Assembly (NCBI RefSeq): GCF_001500125.1
Contig: NZ_LQIV01000041.1
Span: forward strand, 124,001-188,000
DNA: 64,000 bases
Origin: Mycobacterium sp. IS-1742
GTDB taxonomy: Bacteria; Actinomycetota; Actinomycetes; Mycobacteriales; Mycobacteriaceae
Direction of reading: 5' to 3'
Shown here piece by piece: positions 17,022 to 25,806 of the stretch. Every line of letters begins with the position of its first letter. Within the stretch, counting starts at the first letter, position 1. A program made the position numbers and the translations under genes. The notes beneath the pieces were generated by a model. The model saw nothing but the letters and a program-made list of their open reading frames with translations. It made no database searches and was not told the origin of the DNA.

Positions 17022-18251
17022 ATGGGCCCTGAAGTGACGATGTCGGGTGTCGACCCGCTGCAGCCGGCGACGCTCGGCCCGGTCCGGCTCCGCAATCGCA
17101 TCATCAAGGCCGCGACGTCGGAGGGACGGTCCCCGGACGGCCTGGTCACCGACGACCTGATCGACTTCCACAAACGCTTCGCCGACGGCGGCGTCGGCAT
17201 GACCACCGTCGCCTACTGCACCGTGGCCGAAGACGCCGCCAGCGCGCCCGGCCAGATCCTGATGAGCGCACGTGCGGTGCCGGGTCTGCGTAAGCTCGCC
17301 GACACCGTCCACGACGCGGGTGCGGCGGTGTCCGCGCAGCTCGGTCACGGTGGCGTGGTCGCGACCCGGAAGGTCAACAAGGTCACCCCGAAGGCGCCGA
17401 GCCGCTTCGTCAACCCCCAGTCCTTCGACTACTGCCGCCCCATCACCCGGGACGAGATCCGCACTGTCGTCGACCAATTCGGGGCTGCCGCGCAGGTGGC
17501 CGTGGACGCCGGGTTCGACGCGGTCGAGCTGCACCTGGGACACCTGTACCTGCCGAGTTCGTTCCTGAGCCCGCTGATGAACCGGCGTCGGGACGAGTAC
17601 GGCGGCAGCGTCGAGAACCGGGCCCGATTCACGCGCCAGATCGCCCAGCGCGTCCGCGAGGTCGTCGGGAACCGCATCGCCGTCATCGCGAAGCTCAGCA
17701 TGGAGGACGGTAAGCGGGGCGGGATCGCGCTGAGCGAATCGCTGCGGGTGGTGCAGTTGCTCGACGCGGACCGCAACCTCGACGCGATCGAATTGACACA
17801 GGGTTCATCGGTGTTCAAGCCGATGTATCTGTTCCGCGGGGACACCCCGGTCGACGAGTTCGCGGCCGTCATGCCGCCGCCGATGAACCTCGGGGTGCGG
17901 ATGGTCGGCCGGCGCGTGCTGGGGACCTACCCCTATCAGGATCTGTACATGCTCGACTCGGCACGCCAGTTCGTCCCTGTCGTCGAGCACACACCGCTGA
18001 TCCTGCTCGGCGGCATCACGTCTCGCGAGCACATGCAGCAGGCGATGGACGAAGGGTTCGGGTTCGTGGCCGTGGGGCGCGCGTTGCTTCGAGAACCCGA
18101 TCTGGTCAACCAGATCCGCGAGCATCCGGCGAAACGCAGCCTGTGCAACCACAACAACAAGTGCATGGTGACCGTGTTCGGCAAGACGCACTGCGTGCTC
18201 GACCCCGTGCAGCGCTACGGACCGCCACAGCTCCCGGTGAGCCACGCGTGA
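17022..18251 (+). CDS. NADH:flavin oxidoreductase (old yellow enzyme family)
   Basis: The 409-aa FMN TIM-barrel has PATLGPVRLRNRIIKAATSE at the N-terminus. SAQLGHGG is near residue 106. The substrate-binding pair is in ELHLGHLYLPSSFLSP, and MNRRRDEYGGSVENR follows. GGITSREHMQQAMDEG and VGRALLREPDLV form the phosphate-binding end, with a short Cys-containing C-terminus (CNHNNKCM). Such enzymes reduce activated C=C bonds, and in this context a steroid enone is plausible. The leaderless promoter with dyad D supports ATG 17022. The gene is coupled to the next one by GTGA. Confidence 0.88.
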   Translation: MGPEVTMSGVDPLQPATLGPVRLRNRIIKAATSEGRSPDGLVTDDLIDFHKRFADGGVGMTTVAYCTVAEDAASAPGQILMSARAVPGLRKLADTVHDAGAAVSAQLGHGGVVATRKVNKVTPKAPSRFVNPQSFDYCRPITRDEIRTVVDQFGAAAQVAVDAGFDAVELHLGHLYLPSSFLSPLMNRRRDEYGGSVENRARFTRQIAQRVREVVGNRIAVIAKLSMEDGKRGGIALSESLRVVQLLDADRNLDAIELTQGSSVFKPMYLFRGDTPVDEFAAVMPPPMNLGVRMVGRRVLGTYPYQDLYMLDSARQFVPVVEHTPLILLGGITSREHMQQAMDEGFGFVAVGRALLREPDLVNQIREHPAKRSLCNHNNKCMVTVFGKTHCVLDPVQRYGPPQLPVSHA

Positions 18252-18682
18252 AGCGCGCACTGCTGGGCGTCGCGCTGGCGCTGGCCTCGGTGCTGTCGGC
18301 ACCGACCGCACAGGCCGAGACGCCTTACGGCAACTTCGAGATGCAGATCCAGGGCAGGTACGACTTCCACACCTGGCTGTGGGCGGTGTCCCGGTGCCCG
18401 GGCGAGTGCCTGCGGGTGCAGGCGATCGCACAGCCGGTCGCGAAGGCCTTCCCGTTCCGGGCGGATGCCCAACTGGCCGACGGCCGCTACACCATGACCG
18501 TCGACGTGCCCGACGGATTACGCTGTGGCAACGTCTATTACGGTCCGGTGATTGCCACCCGCGACGTGTACACCTGGGATGCGGTCAGCCGCTCCGGAAC
18601 GCTGGCCTCGTCGTTCGCCGCCGGCTGCGACGGCGCACCGGGTGGCACGTTCACCTATCCGTTCCGGCTGGTTCGCCTGTAG
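18248..18682 (+). CDS. small exported protein of unknown function
   Basis: The 144-aa protein from GTG 18248 has a signal peptide (ALLGVALALASVLSAPTAQA) and four mature cysteines. The mature protein starts ETPYGNFEMQIQGRYDF and ends YPFRLVRL. It is a distant relative of the exported protein at 11636. It is translationally coupled to the OYE gene, an odd partner for an exported protein, which hints at an envelope step in the same pathway. Its function is not recognised. Confidence 0.72.
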   Translation: MKRALLGVALALASVLSAPTAQAETPYGNFEMQIQGRYDFHTWLWAVSRCPGECLRVQAIAQPVAKAFPFRADAQLADGRYTMTVDVPDGLRCGNVYYGPVIATRDVYTWDAVSRSGTLASSFAAGCDGAPGGTFTYPFRLVRL

Positions 18683-18692
18683 AAACTCCTTC

Positions 18693-19703
18693 ATGCGAAT
18701 CGGTGTCTCCACGCCCGTGGTCGTCCAGGTGCCCGGTGTGGCGTCGGAGTGGGAGCGCGACGCCGGGATCGAGGATCTGCGGACGATCGCCCAGGCGGCG
18801 GACTCCCTCGGTTTCGACCACCTGACCTGCTCCGAGCATGTCGCCGTGCCCGCCGCTGACGCCGCGGCGCGCGGTGCCGCGTACTGGGACCCGCTCGCCA
18901 CACTGGGTTTCCTGGCGGCGTGTACGTCACGCATCCGGCTGGGGACATCGGTGATCGTGCTCGGGTACCACCACCCGCTGGAGGTCGCCAAACGCTACGG
19001 CACCCTCGACCGGGTCAGCGGCGGCCGGCTGACCCTGGGGGTCGGCGTGGGGTCGCTGGCCGCCGAGTTCGAACTCCTCGGCGCCGACTTCGAGGACCGC
19101 GGCCGGCGCGCCGACGATGCGCTCCGGGCGCTGCGCGCCTCCCTGTCGACGACCCGGCCGGCCTACGACGGTGAGTTCTACCGCTACGACTCCGTGGTCG
19201 TCGAACCCTGTGCGGCACAGCCACGGGTACCGATCTGGGTGGGTGGGCGCACTCGGCGATCGCTGCGCCGGGCACTCGAATTGGGCGACGGCTGGATGCC
19301 TTTCGGGCTCCGGGGCGAGGAGCTCGCGGAGATGCTGTCGACGGTCGACGTTCCGGTGGGCTTCGAGATCGTCCTGCCGGTGGGGCCCCTCGACCCCTCG
19401 GCGCAGCCGGACCGCGCGGCACACCGGCTCCGTGCGCTGCGTGACCTGGGCGCGACGGCCGTCACGTGCACACTTCGGGCGACCTCGGCCGAGCACTACT
19501 GCGACCAACTCGAGGCGCTGCGCGCGGTCGGCGAAGGCCTCTGGTCACATGTGGGTACCGCCGTCGACCCGCACCTCGGTGCCGGTGACGAAAAACGCGT
19601 CGGCGGATCCGAGCATCGCGACCACGGAGGCGACGGCGGACGGGTCCGCGAACATCGCGCCGCCCTCGATGGCCAGCTGCGGCTGCAGCCGCGAGAACAG
19701 TGA
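18693..19703 (+). CDS. LLM-class F420-type oxidoreductase
   Basis: The 336-aa luciferase-like TIM-barrel has the mycobacterial F420-dependent pattern: LGFDHLTCSEHVAVP, RIRLGTSVIVLGYHHPLEVAKRYG, GGRLTLGVGVGS and PIWVGGRTRRSLRRALELGDGW. The substrate is unknown. The normal domain ends near GEGLWSH. The last 50 residues are low in family character, because the frame continues antisense through 159 bp of the convergent SDR gene before a stop occurs. A lost stop codon or a natural antisense overlap would both explain this. Confidence 0.82.
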   Translation: MRIGVSTPVVVQVPGVASEWERDAGIEDLRTIAQAADSLGFDHLTCSEHVAVPAADAAARGAAYWDPLATLGFLAACTSRIRLGTSVIVLGYHHPLEVAKRYGTLDRVSGGRLTLGVGVGSLAAEFELLGADFEDRGRRADDALRALRASLSTTRPAYDGEFYRYDSVVVEPCAAQPRVPIWVGGRTRRSLRRALELGDGWMPFGLRGEELAEMLSTVDVPVGFEIVLPVGPLDPSAQPDRAAHRLRALRDLGATAVTCTLRATSAEHYCDQLEALRAVGEGLWSHVGTAVDPHLGAGDEKRVGGSEHRDHGGDGGRVREHRAALDGQLRLQPREQ

Positions 19704-20336
19704 GTAGTCCGCGTCGTCGGGCAGGCCGGGGCCCACGCTCTGCCGGGACTGTCCGGTGCCGTCCGTCATTCCCGACGAGATCGAGCCGGGCTGAACACAA
19801 TTGAGGCGGATGCCGTCTTTCGCGAATTCCAGGGCGAGCGTGTGCGTCATCGACAGGATGCCGCCCTTGGAGGCGGCGTAGGCCGACATGTAGGGGTGAC
19901 CGAACTGCGCCGACGTCGAACTGAAGTTGACCACCGCAGGCCCGTTGCCGGTGCGCAGCGCCGGGATCGCCTCCCGGGTGACCAGGAAGGTACCGACGAG
20001 GTTGACCCGCAGCACCTGCTCGAAGTCGGCCAGTGTGGTCTGCTCCAGGCGCGCCGAGCGCAGGATCCCCGCGACGTTGACCAGGGTGTCGAGCCCACCG
20101 AGCGCGCCGACCGCCTCGGCCACCCCGGCGCGCACCGACTCCTCGTCACCGACGTCCATGACCAGCGTCGACAGCCGGTCGGACTGCGCCCTGTCCACGG
20201 TGTCCCGCAGTCCGGCTTCGCTGACGTCGGTGGCGACCACCCGGCCGCCCTCGTCGAGGATGCGCAGCACGCAGGCCTGTCCGATACCCGAACCACCGCC
20301 GGTGATCAGTACGCGACGGTCGATGTAACGCGACAT
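19545..20336 (-). CDS. short-chain dehydrogenase/reductase
   Basis: The 263-aa SDR has TGGGSGIG near residue 12. The catalytic Ser is in NFSSTSAQFG, YAASK is the Tyr/Lys pair, and the C-terminus is FVTGTEVRVDGGTHM. It is the second gene of a leftward pair with the KstD-like gene (14 nt apart), with GAGGAGG 8 nt before ATG. Oxidation or reduction of a steroid hydroxyl/keto group is inferred from its partner. Its 3' end is overlapped by the convergent LLM gene. Confidence 0.85.
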   Translation of the reverse strand: MSRYIDRRVLITGGGSGIGQACVLRILDEGGRVVATDVSEAGLRDTVDRAQSDRLSTLVMDVGDEESVRAGVAEAVGALGGLDTLVNVAGILRSARLEQTTLADFEQVLRVNLVGTFLVTREAIPALRTGNGPAVVNFSSTSAQFGHPYMSAYAASKGGILSMTHTLALEFAKDGIRLNCVQPGSISSGMTDGTGQSRQSVGPGLPDDADYSLFSRLQPQLAIEGGAMFADPSAVASVVAMLGSADAFFVTGTEVRVDGGTHM

Positions 20337-20350
20337 GGGACGAGTCCTCC

Positions 20351-22060
20351 TCAGACGGCTTCCGCTGCATCATGCGCCGCGATGTAGCCGTACACCAGAC
20401 CTTGGGCGATCGTCGCGCCCGCACCGGGGTAGGTGGCTCCGAAGGCGTTGGCGGCGGTGTTGCCGATCGCGTACAGTCCGTCGATCGGCATGCCGTCCTC
20501 GCGCACGACACGGGCGCGCTCGTCGGCGCGCAGGCCGCCGCAGGTGCCGAGGTCGCTGAGCGTCATCTTCACGGCGTAGAAGGGTCCACGGTCGAGCGAG
20601 CGCAGGTTGGGGTTGGGGGTCACCGTCAGGTCGCCGTAGTACCGGTCATAGGCGCTGCGGCCCCGCTCGAAGTCCGAATCCTGTCCGGCATGAGCCATTT
20701 CGTTGAAGCGTTCGACGGTGGCGACGAATCGCGAGGCGGGTACGCCCATCTTCCGGCCGAGGTCGTCGAGGCTGTCGGCGCGGTGGGCGATGCCGGCGTC
20801 GTACCAGGGCTTCGGGATCGGCATCCGCGGGAACAGCTCCGCCGCGAAGACGTAGCTGTTGCGGTACTGCTGGTCGAACACGATCCACATGGCCTCGACG
20901 GGGTTGCCTGCGCGTTCACGCTCGAGCACCCGCTGCCCGAACGACATGTAGTCGCAGGATTCGTTGACGAACCGGTCACCGGTCTGGTCGACGATGATCG
21001 ACCCGGGGAGCGACCGTTCGGCGAGCATCACCTTCGGATCGCCTCCCGGCAGGGCCGCCACCGCCGGGAACCACCATGACTGGTCCATGAGATCGATTGC
21101 CGCACCGAGATCCTGGGCGACCCGGATGGCGTCGCCGGTGTTGGTCTCCGCACCCAGGCTCGCATGTTCGCCCAGCTTCTCCGACTGGAACTTCCAGCGC
21201 ATGTCCATGTGGTGGTCGAATCCACCGGCGGCGAGCACGACGCCGCGCCGCGCGGTCACGGTGATCTCCCGGCCCCGGTGGTCGACGACCGCCCCCGTCA
21301 CTCGCCCACCGTCATCGACGACGAGCTCGCGCAGTGCGGTCTCGGTCCAGATCGGGATGCCGGCGCGCAGCACCCCGGCGAAGAGGCCGGCCGCCAATGC
21401 CTGCCCGCCCGCGGCGTACCGACGGCCCAGCAGCAGGCCGCCGACACCCTGCCCGAGTCGTTTGGCCACCAACGGGATTCCCCTGCGCGGAACCCGCGAC
21501 ATGAGGTTGAGCCACCGGTAGTCGGCCCCCGTCGTGGGCATGGGGATCTTCACCTCCATCACACCCGGACGCAGCTTGGGCAGATATGCGCCGAGGATCG
21601 CGGTGTCGAGGGGGCGGCACTCGCAGGTGCGGCCCGTGGCTGTGCCGCCGGGGCGCTCGGGGTGGTAGTCGGAGTACTCCCTCGCCCAGAACAGCCGCAT
21701 CGGCGTGGCGCGGCGCAGCAGGTCCACGGTGGCGTCGACGTGGTCGAGGAAGGCGGTGGACCGCGCAGCGGGCGCCGTGCCGTCCACCACCGCGTCGAGG
21801 TAGGTCGTCGCGCGCTGTGCGGTGTCGCCGCCGCCGTCGCCCTTGATCACGTCGCTGGCGGGGAGCCACAGCGCGCCGCCGGAACGCGCCGTCGAGCCGC
21901 CGACGTACTCCGACTTCTCCACGATCAGCACCGACAGGCCGCGGGCGTGGGCGGCGAGCGCCGCGGCCATCCCGGTGCCGGAGCCCACCACCAGGAGGTC
22001 GACGGTGGTGTCGCGGACCGGCAGTCCGCCGGGGATCGTCGCCGTATGCGCAGTCGTCAC
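20351..22060 (-). CDS. kstD: 3-ketosteroid delta-1-dehydrogenase (KstD family)
   Basis: The 569-aa length matches KstD enzymes, which introduce the C1-C2 double bond in ring A of 3-keto steroids. The FAD motif LLVVGSGTGMAAALAA is followed by GGSTARSGGALWLPAS. The block NPNLRSLDRGPFYAVKM is present, with the C-terminal IDGLYAIGNTAANAFGATYP that carries the Tyr/Gly region of the active site. GTG 22060 is supported by TACCGT (22068-22073) 7 nt upstream and by dyad E. The exact paralogue (KstD1/2/3) cannot be set without alignment. Confidence 0.83.
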   Translation of the reverse strand: MTTAHTATIPGGLPVRDTTVDLLVVGSGTGMAAALAAHARGLSVLIVEKSEYVGGSTARSGGALWLPASDVIKGDGGGDTAQRATTYLDAVVDGTAPAARSTAFLDHVDATVDLLRRATPMRLFWAREYSDYHPERPGGTATGRTCECRPLDTAILGAYLPKLRPGVMEVKIPMPTTGADYRWLNLMSRVPRRGIPLVAKRLGQGVGGLLLGRRYAAGGQALAAGLFAGVLRAGIPIWTETALRELVVDDGGRVTGAVVDHRGREITVTARRGVVLAAGGFDHHMDMRWKFQSEKLGEHASLGAETNTGDAIRVAQDLGAAIDLMDQSWWFPAVAALPGGDPKVMLAERSLPGSIIVDQTGDRFVNESCDYMSFGQRVLERERAGNPVEAMWIVFDQQYRNSYVFAAELFPRMPIPKPWYDAGIAHRADSLDDLGRKMGVPASRFVATVERFNEMAHAGQDSDFERGRSAYDRYYGDLTVTPNPNLRSLDRGPFYAVKMTLSDLGTCGGLRADERARVVREDGMPIDGLYAIGNTAANAFGATYPGAGATIAQGLVYGYIAAHDAAEAV

Positions 22061-22102
22061 CGGCGTGACGGTAGGGCGTCGCGCGTCCGAGCAGCGTGAC
22101 CC

Positions 22103-22119
22103 GTCTCGATCAGCGGAAC
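22103..22119. promoter_or_regulatory. 17-bp dyad E between kstD and divergent SDR
   Basis: GTCTCG-ATCAG-CGGAAC. Leftward, the central base (22112) is 39 nt from TACCGT of kstD. Rightward, the central T (22110) is 38 nt from TTGGAT (22148-22153), 6 nt before ATG 22160. A single dyad is centred symmetrically between the two promoters. Confidence 0.65.
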
Positions 22120-22159
22120 GCCTGCCCACGCCTTCGGACCCACGGTGTTGGATGGCCCC

Positions 22160-22954
22160 ATGACCGATCTCGACAAGTACGGACCGTGGGCCGTCATCGC
22201 CGGTGGATCCGAAGGCGTGGGCGCGGAGTTCGCCCGGTCACTCGCCGGTGACGGGTTCAACCTCGTGCTGATCGCGCGCAAACCCGGGCCGCTGGAGGAG
22301 ACCGCCGAGTCGTGCCGCGGACTCGGCGCCGAGGTGCGCACCATGTCGGTCGATCTACTCGACGCCGAGGCCACCGCCCGCATGGCCGCGGCGACCTCCG
22401 ACATCGACGTGGGTCTGCTGATCTACAACGCCGGGGCCAGCACGTGCAACGACCCGTTCCTCGATGCCGACCTGGCCGAGTGGCGCAAGATCATCGACCT
22501 CAACATGACACGGATGCTCGAACTGACCCAGCATTTCGGCAGGGGGATGGTCGCGCGGTCGCGCGGCGGCATCATCCTGGTCGGATCGCTCTCCGGGTAC
22601 ATGGGTTCGGCCCGGCACACCGTGTATGCCGGGGTGAAGGCCTTCGGCCGGATCTTCGCCGAGAGTCTCTGGCTGGAATTGCGCGACCAGGGGGTCGACG
22701 TCCTCGAACTCGTGCTCGGCGTCACCCGCACACCGGCGATGGAGCGCGCCGGCCTCCGGTTCGACATCCCGGGGTTCATCGTGAACGACCCCGCCGAGGT
22801 CGCCCGGGAAGGACTGGACCGTCTCGGCGACGGCCCCGTTCACGTCGCAGGCGGCAACGCCGACCAGGCGGCGCACAACAGCGGCCCCGACCGCGCGAAG
22901 ATCGTGCTGGACTCCCATCTGGCGATCCAGCGGCTCATCGGCGCGAAGCCGTGA
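22160..22954 (+). CDS. SDR-family oxidoreductase
   Basis: The 264-aa SDR has a slightly atypical cofactor loop (AGGSEGVGAEFARSLA). YNAGA replaces NNAG. Ser lies in LVGSLSGYMGS, and Tyr/Lys in VYAGVKAFG. Members of this subgroup are related to 17-beta-HSD12/estradiol dehydrogenase-like SDRs in actinobacteria. The leaderless start is supported by dyad E. It begins the rightward operon SDR - SnoaL - kshA - Zn-ribbon protein - SDR and overlaps the next gene by GTGA. Confidence 0.83.
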   Translation: MTDLDKYGPWAVIAGGSEGVGAEFARSLAGDGFNLVLIARKPGPLEETAESCRGLGAEVRTMSVDLLDAEATARMAAATSDIDVGLLIYNAGASTCNDPFLDADLAEWRKIIDLNMTRMLELTQHFGRGMVARSRGGIILVGSLSGYMGSARHTVYAGVKAFGRIFAESLWLELRDQGVDVLELVLGVTRTPAMERAGLRFDIPGFIVNDPAEVAREGLDRLGDGPVHVAGGNADQAAHNSGPDRAKIVLDSHLAIQRLIGAKP

Positions 22955-23457
22955 GCGCCGAGGAGCGGATCGCCGCCCTCGAAATGAGGCTGAGCCGGCT
23001 CGAGGACGAACGCGACATCGCGCGACTGGTCGCGAGCTACGGCCCCTGCGTCGACGCCGCGCATGCCGTTGGGGCCGCCGAACTGTGGGCCGTGGACGGC
23101 AGCTACGACGTCGAGGGGTGGCGGATGAGCGGTCGCGACGAGGTGCGCGCCATGGTCGAGTCGGACGGCCACCGGGCGCTGGTGGCCGCGGGCTGCTGTC
23201 ACTTCCTCGGGCCGTCGATCGTCACCGTCGACGGCGACGAGGCCGTCGCCCTGTGCGAATCGGTGGTGCTGCGGGCGGCCGACGAGGCGGCCACCGGGTA
23301 CATGGTGTGGCGCGCGGCCGCCAATCACTTCCACCTGCGGCGCGGCGCGGACGGCTGGCGGATCGTGGCGCGCACGACACGCCTGCTCGACGGCAATCCG
23401 GAGGCGCACCGACTGCTCACCGCCGGTGTCGCGGGGGAGCGGCTCGACCCGTCCTGA
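22951..23457 (+). CDS. SnoaL-like (NTF2-fold) protein
   Basis: The 168-aa protein opens with a coiled-coil-like helix (AALEMRLSRLEDERDIARLVASYG). An SnoaL-4-type alpha+beta barrel domain follows (LWAVDGSYDVEGW ... NHFHLRRGADGWRIVARTTRLL). Such proteins act as small hydratases, isomerases or binding proteins for polycyclic compounds. The last codons overlap dyad F of the kshA promoter. Confidence 0.8.
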   Translation: MSAEERIAALEMRLSRLEDERDIARLVASYGPCVDAAHAVGAAELWAVDGSYDVEGWRMSGRDEVRAMVESDGHRALVAAGCCHFLGPSIVTVDGDEAVALCESVVLRAADEAATGYMVWRAAANHFHLRRGADGWRIVARTTRLLDGNPEAHRLLTAGVAGERLDPS

Positions 23458-23467
23458 TGAGCGGAAC
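23451..23467 (+). promoter_or_regulatory. 17-bp dyad F, kshA promoter
   Basis: GTCCTG-ATGAG-CGGAAC. The central T (23458) is 39 nt from TACAAC (23497-23502), which is 6 nt before the kshA ATG. The dyad overlaps the stop codon of the upstream gene, so kshA has its own promoter inside the operon. Confidence 0.62.
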
Positions 23468-23508
23468 AATCGCTGCCCGCAGGCGCGGGTCGGCGGTACA
23501 ACAGACAC

Positions 23509-24645
23509 ATGACATCCGACATCGACGAGGTTCGGCAGATCGAAGCCGACGCGGCACCGACACGGTTCGCCCGCGGATGGCACTGCCTGGGGTTGACGCG
23601 CGACTTCGGCGACGGCAAGCCGCACACGGTCAACGCTTTCGGCCAGAAGCTCGTCGTGTTCCGCAGCGGCGACGGCAGGATCAACGTGCTCGACGGCTAC
23701 TGCCGTCACATGGGCGGTGATCTGAGCCAGGGCGAGGTCAAAGGCAACGAGATCGCCTGCCCGTTCCACGACTGGCGCTGGGGCGGTGACGGCCGGTGCA
23801 AGCAGGTGCCCTACAGCAAGCGGGCGCCGCGGCTGGCGCGCACCGCGACGTGGACCACGCTCGAACAGGACGGCATGCTGTTCGTCTGGAACGACCCCGA
23901 GCGCAAACCCCCGCCCGAGGATGTCACGATTCCGCGGATCGAGGGTGCGACCAGCGACGAGTGGACCGACTGGCACTGGTACACCACGGTGGTCGACACC
24001 AACTGCCGTGAGGTGATCGACAACGTCGTCGACATGGCGCACTTCTTCTACATCCACGGCTCGCTGCCGACGCACTTCAAGAACATCTTCGAAGGGCACG
24101 TGGCGACCCAGTACATGAACAGTGCGGGACGTGCCGACCTGCAACCCCCCGAGGGCCCGAAGATGCTGGGCACCACCTCGGTGGCCTCCTACCACGGCCC
24201 GTCGTTCATGATCGACGACCTCACCTACCACTACGAACAAGCCGATCACCACACCGTGCTGATCAACTGCCACTATCCGATCGACGCGAATTCCTTTGTG
24301 CTGCAGTACGGGATCATCGTCAAGAAGTCCGAGTCGCTGCCCGACGACCTGGCGATGCAGACCGCGGTCTCGCTGGGCGACTTCGTCAAGATGGGGTTCG
24401 AGCAGGACGTCGAGATCTGGAAGAACAAGGCCCGCATCGACAATCCGCTCCTCTGCGAGGAGGACGGGCCGGTGTACCAGCTGCGCCGCTGGTATGAGCA
24501 GTTCTACGTCGACGCGGCCGACGTCACCGCCGACATGGTCGACCGCTTCGAGTACGAAGTCGACACCACCCGGCCGCGGGAGGAGTGGATGAAGATCGTC
24601 GAGGCCAACCTCACCGCGCGGGCGTCGGCGACGAGCGCGGGATGA
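23509..24645 (+). CDS. kshA: 3-ketosteroid 9-alpha-hydroxylase, oxygenase component
   Basis: KshA is the terminal Rieske oxygenase that 9-alpha-hydroxylates 3-keto steroids. Together with KstD action, this triggers ring B opening. The 378-aa protein has Rieske ligands C65/H67 and C84/H87. The mononuclear iron site is H178, H183 (DMAHFFYIHG) and D300 (EQDVEIW). The C-terminal helix QLRRWYEQFYVD is conserved with M. tuberculosis KshA, to which it aligns by eye along its length. It needs the reductase KshB, for which a candidate lies at 45280-46296. It is coupled to the next gene by ATGA. Confidence 0.93.
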   Translation: MTSDIDEVRQIEADAAPTRFARGWHCLGLTRDFGDGKPHTVNAFGQKLVVFRSGDGRINVLDGYCRHMGGDLSQGEVKGNEIACPFHDWRWGGDGRCKQVPYSKRAPRLARTATWTTLEQDGMLFVWNDPERKPPPEDVTIPRIEGATSDEWTDWHWYTTVVDTNCREVIDNVVDMAHFFYIHGSLPTHFKNIFEGHVATQYMNSAGRADLQPPEGPKMLGTTSVASYHGPSFMIDDLTYHYEQADHHTVLINCHYPIDANSFVLQYGIIVKKSESLPDDLAMQTAVSLGDFVKMGFEQDVEIWKNKARIDNPLLCEEDGPVYQLRRWYEQFYVDAADVTADMVDRFEYEVDTTRPREEWMKIVEANLTARASATSAG

Positions 24646-24932
24646 GCGTCCGGCCCGACAACCGGCTCGACGACGCACCCATGGCGCCGGTGATCTGCCG
24701 GGCCTGCGGTGCGGAGGTGCTGGCGCGCAAGAGCAGCTGGCAGCAGACCAGCGTGCAGTGGAGTGCCGAAGCGGCGCAACGCTGCCCGCAGCGACGCGAC
24801 ACCGAGGCGCTCGCCGGCCACGGCCGCAGGACGGTGTTCCTGTCCTGTTCGGAGCTGTCCGAGTCGATCGTCGACGCGGTACGCGAGGGCCGGTTGGCCA
24901 TCGTCGACGAAACGGAGGACGCCACACCGTAG
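24642..24932 (+). CDS. small Cys-containing protein downstream of kshA
   Basis: The 96-aa cytoplasmic protein has CRACGA (C-x2-C knuckle) near residue 19 and two further cysteines (RCPQR and LSCSE), which could bind zinc or a cluster. It is hydrophilic and without a signal peptide. It is translationally coupled to kshA. A similar small gene follows kshA in M. tuberculosis as I recall, so a role in hydroxylase assembly or electron transfer is possible but unproven. Confidence 0.7.
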   Translation: MSVRPDNRLDDAPMAPVICRACGAEVLARKSSWQQTSVQWSAEAAQRCPQRRDTEALAGHGRRTVFLSCSELSESIVDAVREGRLAIVDETEDATP

Positions 24933-24942
24933 TCTCGCCCTC

Positions 24943-25755
24943 GTGACCGAAGACATGGATCCGCCGGTGGCCGTGGTGACCGGTGCCAGCCGCGGCGCGG
25001 GCCGGGGGATCGCGCGGGCGCTGCTGACGTCCGGCTGGCGGGTGTACCTGACCGGCCGCACGGTCGACGGCCTCGGCGAGGGGTCGACACCGGTGCCGCT
25101 CGATCACCGCGACGACGAGGCGGTGGCCGCGCTGTTCGCCCGCGTGGAAGACGAGAGCGGCAGGCTCGACCTGCTCGTCAACAACGCCGCCGCGGTGCAC
25201 GATGCGCTGACGGGCCGGGAGCCGTTCTGGCAGAAGCCGGTCGAGCTGGCCGACATCCTCGATGTCGGGTTGCGGTCGGCGTATGTGGCGTCGTGGCACG
25301 CCGCACCCCTTCTGTCACGTGGACCGCGCGGGCTCATCGCGTTCACGTCCTCACCGGGGTCGGTCTGCTACATGCACGGTCCGGCCTACGGCGCCCAGAA
25401 GGCCGGTGTCGACAAGATGGCGGCAGACATGGCGGTCGACTTCCGCGGCACACCCGTGCACACCGCCTCGATCTGGATGGGCATCCTGCTGACCGAGAAA
25501 CTGCGCGGCGCGTTCGACGGCAATCCGGAGGGGTTGGCCGCGATGGCCGAACACGCCGAGACGCCGGAGTTCACCGGATACGTGATCGATGCGCTCTACC
25601 GCGACCCGACGCGCGAGTCTCTGAGCGGTCACACTCTCATCGGCGCGGAACTCGGTCAGCGGTACGGGATCACCGACGAGGGCGGCAGGCAACCGGTCTC
25701 GCACCGGAACATGCTGAGCGCGCCGCGCACGCCGAGCGACGTGGTGGTGCGCTGA
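24943..25755 (+). CDS. SDR-family oxidoreductase
   Basis: The 270-aa SDR has TGASRGAGRGIA and NNAAAVHD. Ser is in FTSSPGS and Tyr/Lys in YGAQKAGVDKMAADMA. GTG 24943 lies 7 nt after TAGTCT (24930-24935), which overlaps the stop of the previous gene and may be a leaderless internal promoter. The C-terminus (QRYGITDEGGRQPVSHR) is longer than in minimal SDRs. It is the last gene of the kshA operon and converges on a flavoprotein gene 51 bp away. Confidence 0.82.
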   Translation: MTEDMDPPVAVVTGASRGAGRGIARALLTSGWRVYLTGRTVDGLGEGSTPVPLDHRDDEAVAALFARVEDESGRLDLLVNNAAAVHDALTGREPFWQKPVELADILDVGLRSAYVASWHAAPLLSRGPRGLIAFTSSPGSVCYMHGPAYGAQKAGVDKMAADMAVDFRGTPVHTASIWMGILLTEKLRGAFDGNPEGLAAMAEHAETPEFTGYVIDALYRDPTRESLSGHTLIGAELGQRYGITDEGGRQPVSHRNMLSAPRTPSDVVVR

Positions 25756-25806
25756 GGCCGAACGTGAGGATATGTACGGGTTTCCGGCCAATTCTCGGGC
25801 ATTTCT

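Noticed and set aside
24884..24900. A dyad copy upstream of the SDR at 24943
   Set aside because: At the required distance the sequence is CGAGGG-CCGGT-TGGCCA, which does not match the arms. The SDR probably reads through from kshA or uses the plain TAGTCT -10.
22840..25299. A long open frame antisense to the kshA operon
   Set aside because: It is opposite clear SnoaL, KshA and SDR genes and lacks any recognisable domain.
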